A stretch of DNA of 64,000 bases from assembly GCA_017304685.1 (NCBI GenBank), contig JAFKLR010000003.1, positions 434,001 through 498,000 on the forward strand. The letters run 5' to 3'. Source of the DNA: Sphingobacteriia bacterium (GTDB lineage Bacteria; Pseudomonadota; Alphaproteobacteria; Rickettsiales; 33-17). The translations under genes and the position numbers were made by a program. Below are positions 1 to 7,711 of the stretch, piece after piece. Each line of letters begins with the position of its first letter. Position 1 is the first letter of the stretch. The notes under the pieces are model-generated. The model was not told the DNA's origin. It did not search any database and saw only the letters and a program-made list of their open reading frames with translations.

Positions 1-1
1 G

Positions 2-463
2 GCAAACTGGATTAATGGAATATTTGCATTAAGTGTAATTGCTGGTTTAGTTGCATTTTCAAAGTGGAGCGTGCTTAGAGATAAGCAAAGTAAATATTCT
101 AATCCGCATATTTCTTCAGTTTTATCACCAATTTTTATAGCAGAAAAAGTTATAAAAAAAGAAGGTGATAGTAATATACCTGAAATATCATCAAGCACTA
201 TTACTAATTTAGATGATTTATTTTTAGAATTAGATAAAAATATAGCATTTATGACATATCCTAAGGCTTATTATCTTTATTCTAAAAATGATAAATTTAA
301 TTTTTGGATAGATTTAAATTGCGCAATAAATGAAGAAATAAAAAAATCTACTTCATTTGTTGATAAAATTAACCTTCAAAACCTTAAAAAAGCTGTGGAA
401 GTTTTTGCTGAGGAAGATGGTGTACCATTAAAAGATCAAGCTACGTTTAGCTTTACAGTGTAA
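2..463 (+). CDS. C-terminal part of an unknown membrane protein (5' end outside window)
   Basis: An open frame runs from base 2 without a stop to the TAA at 461-463, so the gene probably begins before the window. A GTG at 71 is the first possible start inside it but lies after a hydrophobic stretch. The visible part starts with a transmembrane-like helix (NGIFALSVIAGLVAF), then about 135 mostly polar residues with no recognised motif. I do not recognise the family. A good intrinsic terminator follows at 486-515, so this is probably the last gene of its transcript. Confidence 0.6.
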   Translation, partial: ANWINGIFALSVIAGLVAFSKWSVLRDKQSKYSNPHISSVLSPIFIAEKVIKKEGDSNIPEISSSTITNLDDLFLELDKNIAFMTYPKAYYLYSKNDKFNFWIDLNCAINEEIKKSTSFVDKINLQNLKKAVEVFAEEDGVPLKDQATFSFTV

Positions 464-485
464 TTTGCTATAGCTAACGACATTA

Positions 486-515
486 AAAGGCAGTAGATAT
501 TACTGCCTTTTTTTA
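486..515 (+). terminator. Rho-independent terminator
   Basis: Ten-base arms AAAGGCAGTA (486-495) and TACTGCCTTT (501-510) flank a five-base loop and run into a T tract. It closes the truncated gene at the start of the window. Confidence 0.85.
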
Positions 516-687
516 TTAAAACCTGCGACCAAACTAAAAACTGATCAAAATCTATCCAGCATTTCATTTATAAATTCGATTTTACTTACGGTAAGCTAAT
601 ATTAAATGCTATAACTTATAGTTGATAAAGTGTCTAAATTTCTTTATTAAAATTAAGGTTTTAGAATTAATTATTAGGTGTTTTGTA

Positions 688-1872
688 ATGTTACAAAAAT
701 TTATTGATGCACATAAGCTAACGGGTTTTTATAATAATAGGGATGTGAACGATTTTTTGATTGAATTTGGTAAATGTATATTGGCTGATCTCAAAATGCA
801 TTTAAAAAAAGATATTTATAATTTGGAATTTATAAAATTGTATAGTTGGATCGAAATACATAACTTTCTTGAATATAGATTACAACAATCATCTTACGAT
901 AATACTATATTAATTCAGCTACTATGGGACATTAGAAAATTCGTTCCACGTGATGGGCTTAAAGAGCGAGGAATAGTAAAAGATTTTTATGGTTATAAAG
1001 TGATTGATAGGGAAGATATTAAGGAGTTTTTAAAGATTAAATGCAGTGGAAATAAAGACAGTGATATTTTTGTAAGTAAGATTATTAATAGGTTAGAAAA
1101 ACTTTTTGATAAATATTCAAAAGAAGTAATATCTAAAAAAAAACAGGATGTTGATAATGAAATTCGAATTTTGCGTAATACTCATGAACATAGAGAAATA
1201 ATAATTTGGCAAGAAAATAATCAAACGCGTTCCAGAATATTGGTAGCAAGTTTTATTATTTTTTGTCTCCCTTTAATATTTATAAATAGTAAGATATTAG
1301 GTAGAATATTAGCTATTACGGGTGCAATACTTACTATATGTATTGGTACTGAGATAATAAAGGATAGAAAATATCCTGTTTATGATGAAGCACCTTCAAA
1401 AAAATTGAAAGACGATTTTGAGGATTATAAATATGACGAAATATTATCTTTTATATATGTAGTTAAATTTGCTCTATTGACACAAACATTAACTAAAGGA
1501 TCTGATTTAGAACTTCACTTTAATGACCATATTTATAACATAGATAAAAATATTATAAATTATAGAAAAATGAATAAATCTGTTGCAAATACTCAAATTG
1601 ATATTCATAAGAAATTTGCATTACTTCCGGAAAGTTTTAAAAAGATTTATTTAACAAATATCAATAAATTTATGTCAGATAATAATGAAAATTCTGTTAT
1701 AGGTACTACAATATTTTTTGAAAATAAACAGGTTTTAATAAATTCTAGAATACTGGAAATATCAAATGACCATTTAGGTTCCAACAGTTTTTTAGAACAT
1801 GAATTAATAAAGCGGTTTATTAAATATGTTAAAGAGGTGGAATGCGAAAATATTTATACAAAATCTTTGTGA
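688..1872 (+). CDS. Hypothetical protein with two central transmembrane helices
   Basis: 394 aa from the ATG at 688, which has an AGGTG ribosome-binding site about 8 bases upstream. A longer reading from a TTG at 622 lacks such a site. The N-terminal half is soluble and mostly helical, with a charged, probably coiled-coil stretch rich in K, E and R before the membrane. Two adjacent hydrophobic segments (roughly residues 185-225 of this reading, containing VASFIIFCLPLIFI and ILAITGAILTICIGTEII) form a helical hairpin, followed by a soluble C-terminal half. No domain is recognised. It stands alone between a terminator and radA. AT-rich codon use matches its neighbours. Probably a lineage-specific membrane protein. 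Confidence 0.7.
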   Translation: MLQKFIDAHKLTGFYNNRDVNDFLIEFGKCILADLKMHLKKDIYNLEFIKLYSWIEIHNFLEYRLQQSSYDNTILIQLLWDIRKFVPRDGLKERGIVKDFYGYKVIDREDIKEFLKIKCSGNKDSDIFVSKIINRLEKLFDKYSKEVISKKKQDVDNEIRILRNTHEHREIIIWQENNQTRSRILVASFIIFCLPLIFINSKILGRILAITGAILTICIGTEIIKDRKYPVYDEAPSKKLKDDFEDYKYDEILSFIYVVKFALLTQTLTKGSDLELHFNDHIYNIDKNIINYRKMNKSVANTQIDIHKKFALLPESFKKIYLTNINKFMSDNNENSVIGTTIFFENKQVLINSRILEISNDHLGSNSFLEHELIKRFIKYVKEVECENIYTKSL

Positions 1873-1959
1873 TTTTATTCAATAAACATATTGATATGTA
1901 GTAGTTGTACCATTATCTTTTAATTGGATAATAACTAAATAAATTGTATTTTAAAACCT

Positions 1960-3324
1960 ATGGCTAAACCAAAAACAGAATATGTATGCCAAGCTTGTGG
2001 CGCAGTGTCAAATAAATGGATGGGTAAATGTGAGGATTGTGGAGAATGGAACACATTCGTTGAGCAATTAACCCAAAAATCTGAAAGTTTTTCTAAAATA
2101 AAAGGAGCTGCAAATACTAATGGTTTAGCTCTAAAATTTGAAAAATTAAGTGGTGATGTTAAAGATGCTTTTCGCATTAAAACAAACATTAATGAACTTG
2201 ATCAAGTATTAGGTGGTGGTTTAGTTCCAGGTTCTGCAATTTTAATTGGTGGTGATCCTGGTATTGGTAAATCAACATTACTTCTTCAATTGTTAGCGCA
2301 TCTTGCAAATAAAGGAATTAATTCTGCATATGTTTCAGGTGAGGAATCATTATCGCAAATTTCATTAAGAGCCGTAAGGCTTGAAGTGGAAAATGCACCT
2401 ATCAAAATGCTTGCTGCAACCAATTTACAAAATATTATAAGCACAATTCGTTCGGAGGAAGGAGTTCAAGTTGCAGTTATTGATTCTATTCAAACCATGT
2501 TTATTGATGAGCTTCCATCTGCTCCAGGAACTGTAGCACAAGTAAGAGCATGCGCTCATGAATTAATTCGTCTTGCAAAAGAATTAAATATTATTCTTTT
2601 AATTGTAGGTCACGTTACAAAAGAAGGTCAAATCGCAGGGCCAAAGGTTTTAGAACATATGGTTGATACAGTTCTTTATTTTGAAGGTGAAAGAGGGCAT
2701 CAATTTAGAATTCTACGTGCTGTAAAAAATCGTTTTGGTGGCATTAATGAAATAGGTGTTTTTGAAATGTGTGATTTGGGGCTTAAAGAAGTTTCAAATC
2801 CATCGGCTTTATTTTTAAGCGATAGAGCAAATAATGTAAGTGGTGCAGCAATTTTTGCAGGTATTGAAGGAACTCGGCCTATTCTAGCAGAAATTCAAGC
2901 TTTAGTTGCTCCAACCTTTATGGCAACACCAAGACGTGCAGTTGTAGGTTGGGATCAAAATAGATTAGCGATGATTATTGCAGTTCTTGCAACTCGCTTT
3001 GGTCTTAATTTAACTGATAAAGAAGTTTATTTAAATATTACAGGTGGACTTAAAATTAATGAACCTGCGGCTGATTTAGCAGTTGCTGCAGCACTTATTT
3101 CCGCAGCAACAAATGTTCCAATTGCACAAGATACAGTTATTTTTGGTGAAGTTGGCTTATCAGGTGAAATTAGGCAAGTGTCTCAAAGTGATGCTAGAAT
3201 TAAAGAAGCTTTAAGGCTTGGATTTAATAAAGTAATAATGCCATATGCAGGCAAGGATGTTCAAAAGCAAGATAATTTTTCAGTTTTAAAACACATTAAG
3301 CAGCTTAAAGAGGCAATGTACTAA
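1960..3324 (+). CDS. radA: DNA repair protein RadA (Sms)
   Basis: 454 aa, the normal length for RadA, a RecA-related ATPase that helps process recombination intermediates by branch migration. The N-terminal C4 zinc finger is visible (C10, C13, C24, C27). The Walker A motif GGDPGIGKST is at residues 97-106, the RadA-specific KNRFG motif at 256-260, and a Lon-protease-like C-terminal domain ends the protein (GEVGLSGEIR). All key residues are intact. The gene is monocistronic, with about 180 non-coding bases before the next gene. The ATG at 1960 directly precedes the conserved zinc finger, so the start is secure. Confidence 0.97.
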   Translation: MAKPKTEYVCQACGAVSNKWMGKCEDCGEWNTFVEQLTQKSESFSKIKGAANTNGLALKFEKLSGDVKDAFRIKTNINELDQVLGGGLVPGSAILIGGDPGIGKSTLLLQLLAHLANKGINSAYVSGEESLSQISLRAVRLEVENAPIKMLAATNLQNIISTIRSEEGVQVAVIDSIQTMFIDELPSAPGTVAQVRACAHELIRLAKELNIILLIVGHVTKEGQIAGPKVLEHMVDTVLYFEGERGHQFRILRAVKNRFGGINEIGVFEMCDLGLKEVSNPSALFLSDRANNVSGAAIFAGIEGTRPILAEIQALVAPTFMATPRRAVVGWDQNRLAMIIAVLATRFGLNLTDKEVYLNITGGLKINEPAADLAVAAALISAATNVPIAQDTVIFGEVGLSGEIRQVSQSDARIKEALRLGFNKVIMPYAGKDVQKQDNFSVLKHIKQLKEAMY

Positions 3325-3507
3325 AGCAATAATTAAACGTGCATATTTTATTGGACTAAAATTTTTTAAAATCATTATTAAGTTATCTTTAGTTACTAAT
3401 GTAAATTTAAGATATTTTAAATTTTAACTATTTAGTAAAATAATTAATTGACATACTAGTTAAATTCCAAGAGAATTCAAGGTTTAATCAATTCTCCTTG
3501 AGGTATT

Positions 3508-5343
3508 ATGTCTAAGCTTGCCCAAAAATTGCTACAAAGATTTTCTTCTTATAATTACACGACACACAAAGTAAAAATTGAACAAGAGATTGAAAAATTA
3601 TCATTAGAAGATGAAATTAATAAAGTAAAAAACGAAAAAGCTCATACGCTTTTACATTATGCAATTGAATTTGGTGAAGTGGGTTTTGTTAAAAAATTAA
3701 TTGAAGCTGGCGCTGATGTAAATGCCTTTAACCTGATTTATAAAGATGCTGATAAGAAAAACCATAATCCCTTAATGCTAGCAGTTTTAAAAGGTGAAGT
3801 GGAAATTATAGAAATTTTAATAGATAATGGAGCAGATTTGTATGCAATATCTGATACCGAAAAAACTTGTTTAGAGATAGCTGCTCGTTCGGGTAAATTG
3901 CATATAATAGAAATTTTATTAAAAAAAGGATTTGATGTTACTTTAAATACTGAAGGAGAAAATGCTCTACAATTAGCAGTAAGCAGTAATCAGATAGCTG
4001 TAGTAGATAAATTATGCGAACACATTCCTAATGAAAAATTAGATTTAAATAATTTGCTCTTCCTTACAAGTGATTTAAATATGATTAAAGCTCTTACAAA
4101 AATCGCTCATTCAAAAGGGGAAAAGTTAGATTTTAATATATTTGTAAATAAAGAAACCCTTTTACAAAGAGCGGTAAAAAAAGGAAATATAGATTTAGTA
4201 GAATATTTTTTAGAAAATAATGCTGACCCAAATTTAAAAAACAATCATGGAAATACACCTTTTCATTATGTAACAAAATTTATACCAAAGTCTAATTCAA
4301 GGAATTTTATTAAACCTGAACCTCAAAAATTAATTCAGCTCGTAGACGATGTTAAAAATATAATTAAAAAGCTACAAGCTAAGGGTGGAGAAATAAATGC
4401 TACAAATAAAGCAGGAATAACGCCCCTTTATAAAGCTATAAAAAAAGGAATTCCTGAACTTATTGAATGTTTTTATGAATTAGGAGCAGATTTTACATTA
4501 GGTAAACCTTTAAAATATAGCATTACAACACCTCTATATATTGCAGCTAAAACTCAAAACATAAATATTCAAAAAATGATTTTGAGTAAATTAGTTATTG
4601 GTAAAAGTGAAAAAGAGCAGAAAGAAATTTTAGATGAACAAATATTATTATTAAATGGTAAGGGAGTATTAAATGAACTTTTAAAACTACCTGTAAATAC
4701 ATTATTAAAAATAATAAATAACTTTCTCGCTTTAAACAAAGAGCTTAAAAAATATAAAAGTGAGTACTTAAGTAGAATACTTATATTGCATTTTGAAGAG
4801 CTTGAAACAATAATGTTTAAACAGGAAGTTTCAGCACTAGATGCAATATTTAAGCATCTTTTTAAAAGTGGGTATTCATTTAAATCAAGTGTTATAAAAG
4901 ATAATATTACAAAACGTATTGAAAGAGAGTTAAATAATTCTAGCGATACCTTAAACTTTAGTAACTTTGAAACTTCGCTACGATCAGCAATAACTGCAGT
5001 ATCATTTGAAAATGTTAGTTCAAGCGATATAGACTTAAATGAATTAGATCCGGATTATCTAAAAAATATATTAAAAAATATACGAGAAGAAAAGCTTAAG
5101 CCCTTTAAGGATCAGGAAGATTTAAGGATTAGAACCGAAGTAGTAAATGCAAAAAAATTAAAAGAGAAAGAAGAGAGGGAAAGAGAGAAGGCTTTTGAAG
5201 AAGCTTTACGTGCTGATAATGTAGGAGTTAATACTGAAAATAATACTAATATTGAAAGTTCTTATCGCTCGAAGGAAGATAAAGAAAGAAAAGATAAAAA
5301 AGACCATAAATTTAAACGCAAAAGTGTTAAAAAATCTAAATAA
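3508..5343 (+). CDS. Ankyrin-repeat protein with basic C-terminal tail
   Basis: 611 aa. At least seven ankyrin repeats are readable in the first ~330 residues, with the typical TPLHxA...G...LL..GAD pattern, for example TLLHYAIEFGEVGFVKKLIE, NPLMLAVLKGEVEIIEILI and TPLYKAIKKGIPELIECF. The middle third is helical without a recognised domain. The last ~90 residues are a highly charged coiled coil ending in a lysine/arginine-rich tail (KFKRKSVKKSK) that could act as a nuclear-localisation or nucleic-acid-binding segment. Ankyrin proteins in Rickettsiales are often secreted and bind host proteins; secretion here is inference. Ribosome-binding site TTGAGG precedes the ATG. Confidence 0.9.
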   Translation: MSKLAQKLLQRFSSYNYTTHKVKIEQEIEKLSLEDEINKVKNEKAHTLLHYAIEFGEVGFVKKLIEAGADVNAFNLIYKDADKKNHNPLMLAVLKGEVEIIEILIDNGADLYAISDTEKTCLEIAARSGKLHIIEILLKKGFDVTLNTEGENALQLAVSSNQIAVVDKLCEHIPNEKLDLNNLLFLTSDLNMIKALTKIAHSKGEKLDFNIFVNKETLLQRAVKKGNIDLVEYFLENNADPNLKNNHGNTPFHYVTKFIPKSNSRNFIKPEPQKLIQLVDDVKNIIKKLQAKGGEINATNKAGITPLYKAIKKGIPELIECFYELGADFTLGKPLKYSITTPLYIAAKTQNINIQKMILSKLVIGKSEKEQKEILDEQILLLNGKGVLNELLKLPVNTLLKIINNFLALNKELKKYKSEYLSRILILHFEELETIMFKQEVSALDAIFKHLFKSGYSFKSSVIKDNITKRIERELNNSSDTLNFSNFETSLRSAITAVSFENVSSSDIDLNELDPDYLKNILKNIREEKLKPFKDQEDLRIRTEVVNAKKLKEKEEREREKAFEEALRADNVGVNTENNTNIESSYRSKEDKERKDKKDHKFKRKSVKKSK

Positions 5344-5393
5344 TTTCAGTAGTATTTATTTTTAGGTATCAACATTATAAATAAAAGGTGATT

Positions 5394-5978
5394 ATGAGAG
5401 TACAAATAGAAGTTGTAAAAGAATATGATGACTTGCTAACTTACTTCAAAAACGTAATCGACATTGCTAAATATATTAAAACCTTTATGGAGGAAAAAGG
5501 TTATAAATATGATAATGGAATTGAATATTCACTTACGAATGGTCCGAATGCAGATTATTGTCTTTTATCAAAAAATTGTAACTCGATTCTTTTAGAGTTT
5601 TATCAAGATGACCCAATTATGATTCATACTCAATTAGGGGTTTTTTATATCGCACACAAGTCAATTGCGACCCCAAGCGAGATAAGCTATTATAGAACTG
5701 ATAATACAAAAAAAGCAAAAATCGATAACGGTAATTATAATTTAGGAAGCACTTTAATTTTAAAAGAAGTAAAAGATTACCGTTCTGAAAAGGAAAAAGC
5801 TTTTTGTACTTTAATGTCTATAAGTAATTTTAAAGGTGTTGATATACCTCATTATGAGCAAAGTATAATAAAACTAACTTCTTTGGATAAGGAATTAGTT
5901 AATGGAATGTGGGAAAAATTAAAGCCAGAATTACAAGCGTACTATAGTAATGAAACTATAATTACTAAGTCAAAATAA
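5394..5978 (+). CDS. Hypothetical protein
   Basis: 194 aa from the ATG at 5394, which has an AAAGGTG ribosome-binding site immediately upstream; a GTG six bases earlier overlaps that site and is less likely. There is no signal peptide, membrane segment or recognised motif. The sequence looks like a small globular alpha/beta protein and keeps normal hydrophobic spacing. It lies 50 bases after the ankyrin gene in the same direction and could be co-transcribed with it. Function unknown. Confidence 0.65.
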   Translation: MRVQIEVVKEYDDLLTYFKNVIDIAKYIKTFMEEKGYKYDNGIEYSLTNGPNADYCLLSKNCNSILLEFYQDDPIMIHTQLGVFYIAHKSIATPSEISYYRTDNTKKAKIDNGNYNLGSTLILKEVKDYRSEKEKAFCTLMSISNFKGVDIPHYEQSIIKLTSLDKELVNGMWEKLKPELQAYYSNETIITKSK

Positions 5979-6034
5979 ACTAATTGCCAAAATAAAGAAA
6001 ATTTACTAACCTCCACCCAAAAAGGAGAATTTAT

Positions 6035-6685
6035 ATGCAGTTTTTTGTTGATACGGCAGATCTAAATGAAATTAGAGAGCTTGCAGATCTTGGAATGGTT
6101 GATGGAGTAACCACAAATCCAAGTATTATTGCAAAATCAGGCCAAGATTTTAAAAAGGTTATTAAAGAAATTTGTTTAATAGTAAAAGGTTCAGTTAGCG
6201 CTGAAGTAATTGCCACCAAATATGATCAAATGATCGAAGAGGGAACTACTTTAAGCAAAATAGCTGAAAATGTTACTGTAAAACTTCCAATGACATGGGA
6301 TGGGCTTAAAGCTTGTAAATATTTCTCAGAAAGAGAAATTATGACTAATGTAACATTATGTTTTTCAGCTAACCAAGCTTTACTTGCCGCTAAAGCAGGT
6401 GCAACTTATGTTTCTCCATTTATCGGTAGGCTTGATGACATTGGGCTTCAAGGAATGGAATTAATTAAAGATATTAGAGATATCTACAGTAATTACATGT
6501 TTGAAACGCAAATTTTAGCAGCTTCAATTCGTCATCCAGAACATATTTTAGAAGCGGCAAAAATAGGCGCAGATGTTGCTACAATGCCGCCAAAAACTCT
6601 TCGTCAGCTAATTAATCACCCATTAACAGATATTGGGATTGATATGTTTTTAAAAGATTGGGCAAACGCTAATCAGAAAATATAA
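6035..6685 (+). CDS. tal: Transaldolase, short TalC/FSA-type
   Basis: 216 aa, the length of the compact transaldolase / fructose-6-phosphate aldolase family (the classic TalB is over 300 aa). It transfers a dihydroxyacetone unit in the non-oxidative pentose phosphate pathway. The TTNPS loop (residues 26-30) and the Schiff-base lysine in TVKLP (K83) are present. In the VSPFIGR motif residue 129 is Phe; fructose-6-phosphate aldolases have Tyr there and transaldolases Phe, so transaldolase activity is favoured. A strong AAGGAG site lies 7 bases before the ATG. A terminator follows at 6692-6727. Confidence 0.93.
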   Translation: MQFFVDTADLNEIRELADLGMVDGVTTNPSIIAKSGQDFKKVIKEICLIVKGSVSAEVIATKYDQMIEEGTTLSKIAENVTVKLPMTWDGLKACKYFSEREIMTNVTLCFSANQALLAAKAGATYVSPFIGRLDDIGLQGMELIKDIRDIYSNYMFETQILAASIRHPEHILEAAKIGADVATMPPKTLRQLINHPLTDIGIDMFLKDWANANQKI

Positions 6686-6691
6686 AGTTTT

Positions 6692-6727
6692 AAAGGAAGT
6701 ATATAAAAATTTGTATGCTTCCTTTTT
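6692..6727 (+). terminator. Rho-independent terminator after the transaldolase gene
   Basis: A 12-base stem with one G-T pair (AAAGGAAGTATA with TATGCTTCCTTT) and a T run up to 6727. It separates the transaldolase gene from xerC. Confidence 0.75.
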
Positions 6728-6769
6728 ACAGCTTTTAATCATAAAAGATAGTGAAAGGTCACTAAATTT

Positions 6770-7696
6770 ATGTTGTTAAATACAAAACTTAGACAAATTA
6801 CTGATGAATTTCTTTCATCACTTATAGAGCAAAAGAGCTATTCTTCACATACTCATTTAGCTTATCAAAACGATATTTTTTCCTTTTATGAGTTTTTAAG
6901 TAATTATAAAGATAATGAAGTTTCACTTGAATTACTTAATAATTTATCGATTACTGATTTTAGAGCTTTTATTGCGCACCGTGTAAACAAAAAATACGAT
7001 TCTACCTCTAATACGCGAATAATTTCTTCACTTAGAAGCTTTTATAAATACTTAAACAAATACTTTAATATAGAAAATCAAGCAATTATTTTACTAAAAA
7101 CTCCAAAGAAAAAAGAACGCTTACCTAGAGCGATGACAGAAAACGATGCAAGTAAGTCAGTAGATGTAATTCAGGAATTAACTGATAATCCTTGGGTTGC
7201 AAAACGTGATTTAGCGCTTCTTACTCTAATATACGGTTGCGGGCTTCGCATTAGTGAAGCATTAAATCTTACATTAGATAATTTTGATAAAAGCGGTGAT
7301 TTTATAAGAATTATAGGTAAAGGAAATAAAGAAAGGCTTGTGCCTGTTCTTAAAATTGTTAAAGAAAGAATTGATGATTATATTTCAAACTGCCCTTACC
7401 CTGTAATTCCAGATGGAACAATTTTTTTTGGTTTAAGAGGAAAGAAACTTCAAGCAGCAGTTTTTGCAAGAAGGCTTATTGATTTAAGAAGAATGTCCGG
7501 GCTTGATGAAGCAGTTACAGCACATGCTTATAGGCATAGTTTTGCGACGCATTTACTAGGTAGTGGCGCTGATTTAAGGTCAATTCAGGAATTACTAGGT
7601 CACGCTAGCCTTTCTACAACACAAATTTATACTAAAGTGACCCCTAAAACAATGCTTGAAGCTTACTTAAAAGCCCACCCTGAAGCTAGTGAATAA
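6770..7696 (+). CDS. xerC: Tyrosine site-specific recombinase XerC
   Basis: 308 aa, the usual Xer length. XerC works with XerD at dif to resolve chromosome dimers. The N-terminal SAM-like core-binding domain covers about residues 1-105. The catalytic set is complete: R160 in GCGLRISE, K184 in GKGNKER, H252 and R255 in HAYRHSFATH, H278 in LLGHAS, and nucleophile Y287 in TTQIYTKV. HAYR replaces the common HxLR, a small variation. The ending MLEAYLKAHP resembles XerC rather than XerD, hence the symbol. The stop codon lies inside a 20-bp palindrome shared with the convergent downstream gene. Confidence 0.9.
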   Translation: MLLNTKLRQITDEFLSSLIEQKSYSSHTHLAYQNDIFSFYEFLSNYKDNEVSLELLNNLSITDFRAFIAHRVNKKYDSTSNTRIISSLRSFYKYLNKYFNIENQAIILLKTPKKKERLPRAMTENDASKSVDVIQELTDNPWVAKRDLALLTLIYGCGLRISEALNLTLDNFDKSGDFIRIIGKGNKERLVPVLKIVKERIDDYISNCPYPVIPDGTIFFGLRGKKLQAAVFARRLIDLRRMSGLDEAVTAHAYRHSFATHLLGSGADLRSIQELLGHASLSTTQIYTKVTPKTMLEAYLKAHPEASE

Positions 7697-7711
7697 ATAA
7701 GCTTATTTATT
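7692..7711. repeat. 20-bp perfect palindrome spanning two convergent stop codons
   Basis: AATAAATAAG followed by its exact reverse complement. It contains the xerC stop (7694-7696) and the stop of the opposite-strand gene (7703-7705). It has too little GC to be a strong terminator. Confidence 0.7.
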
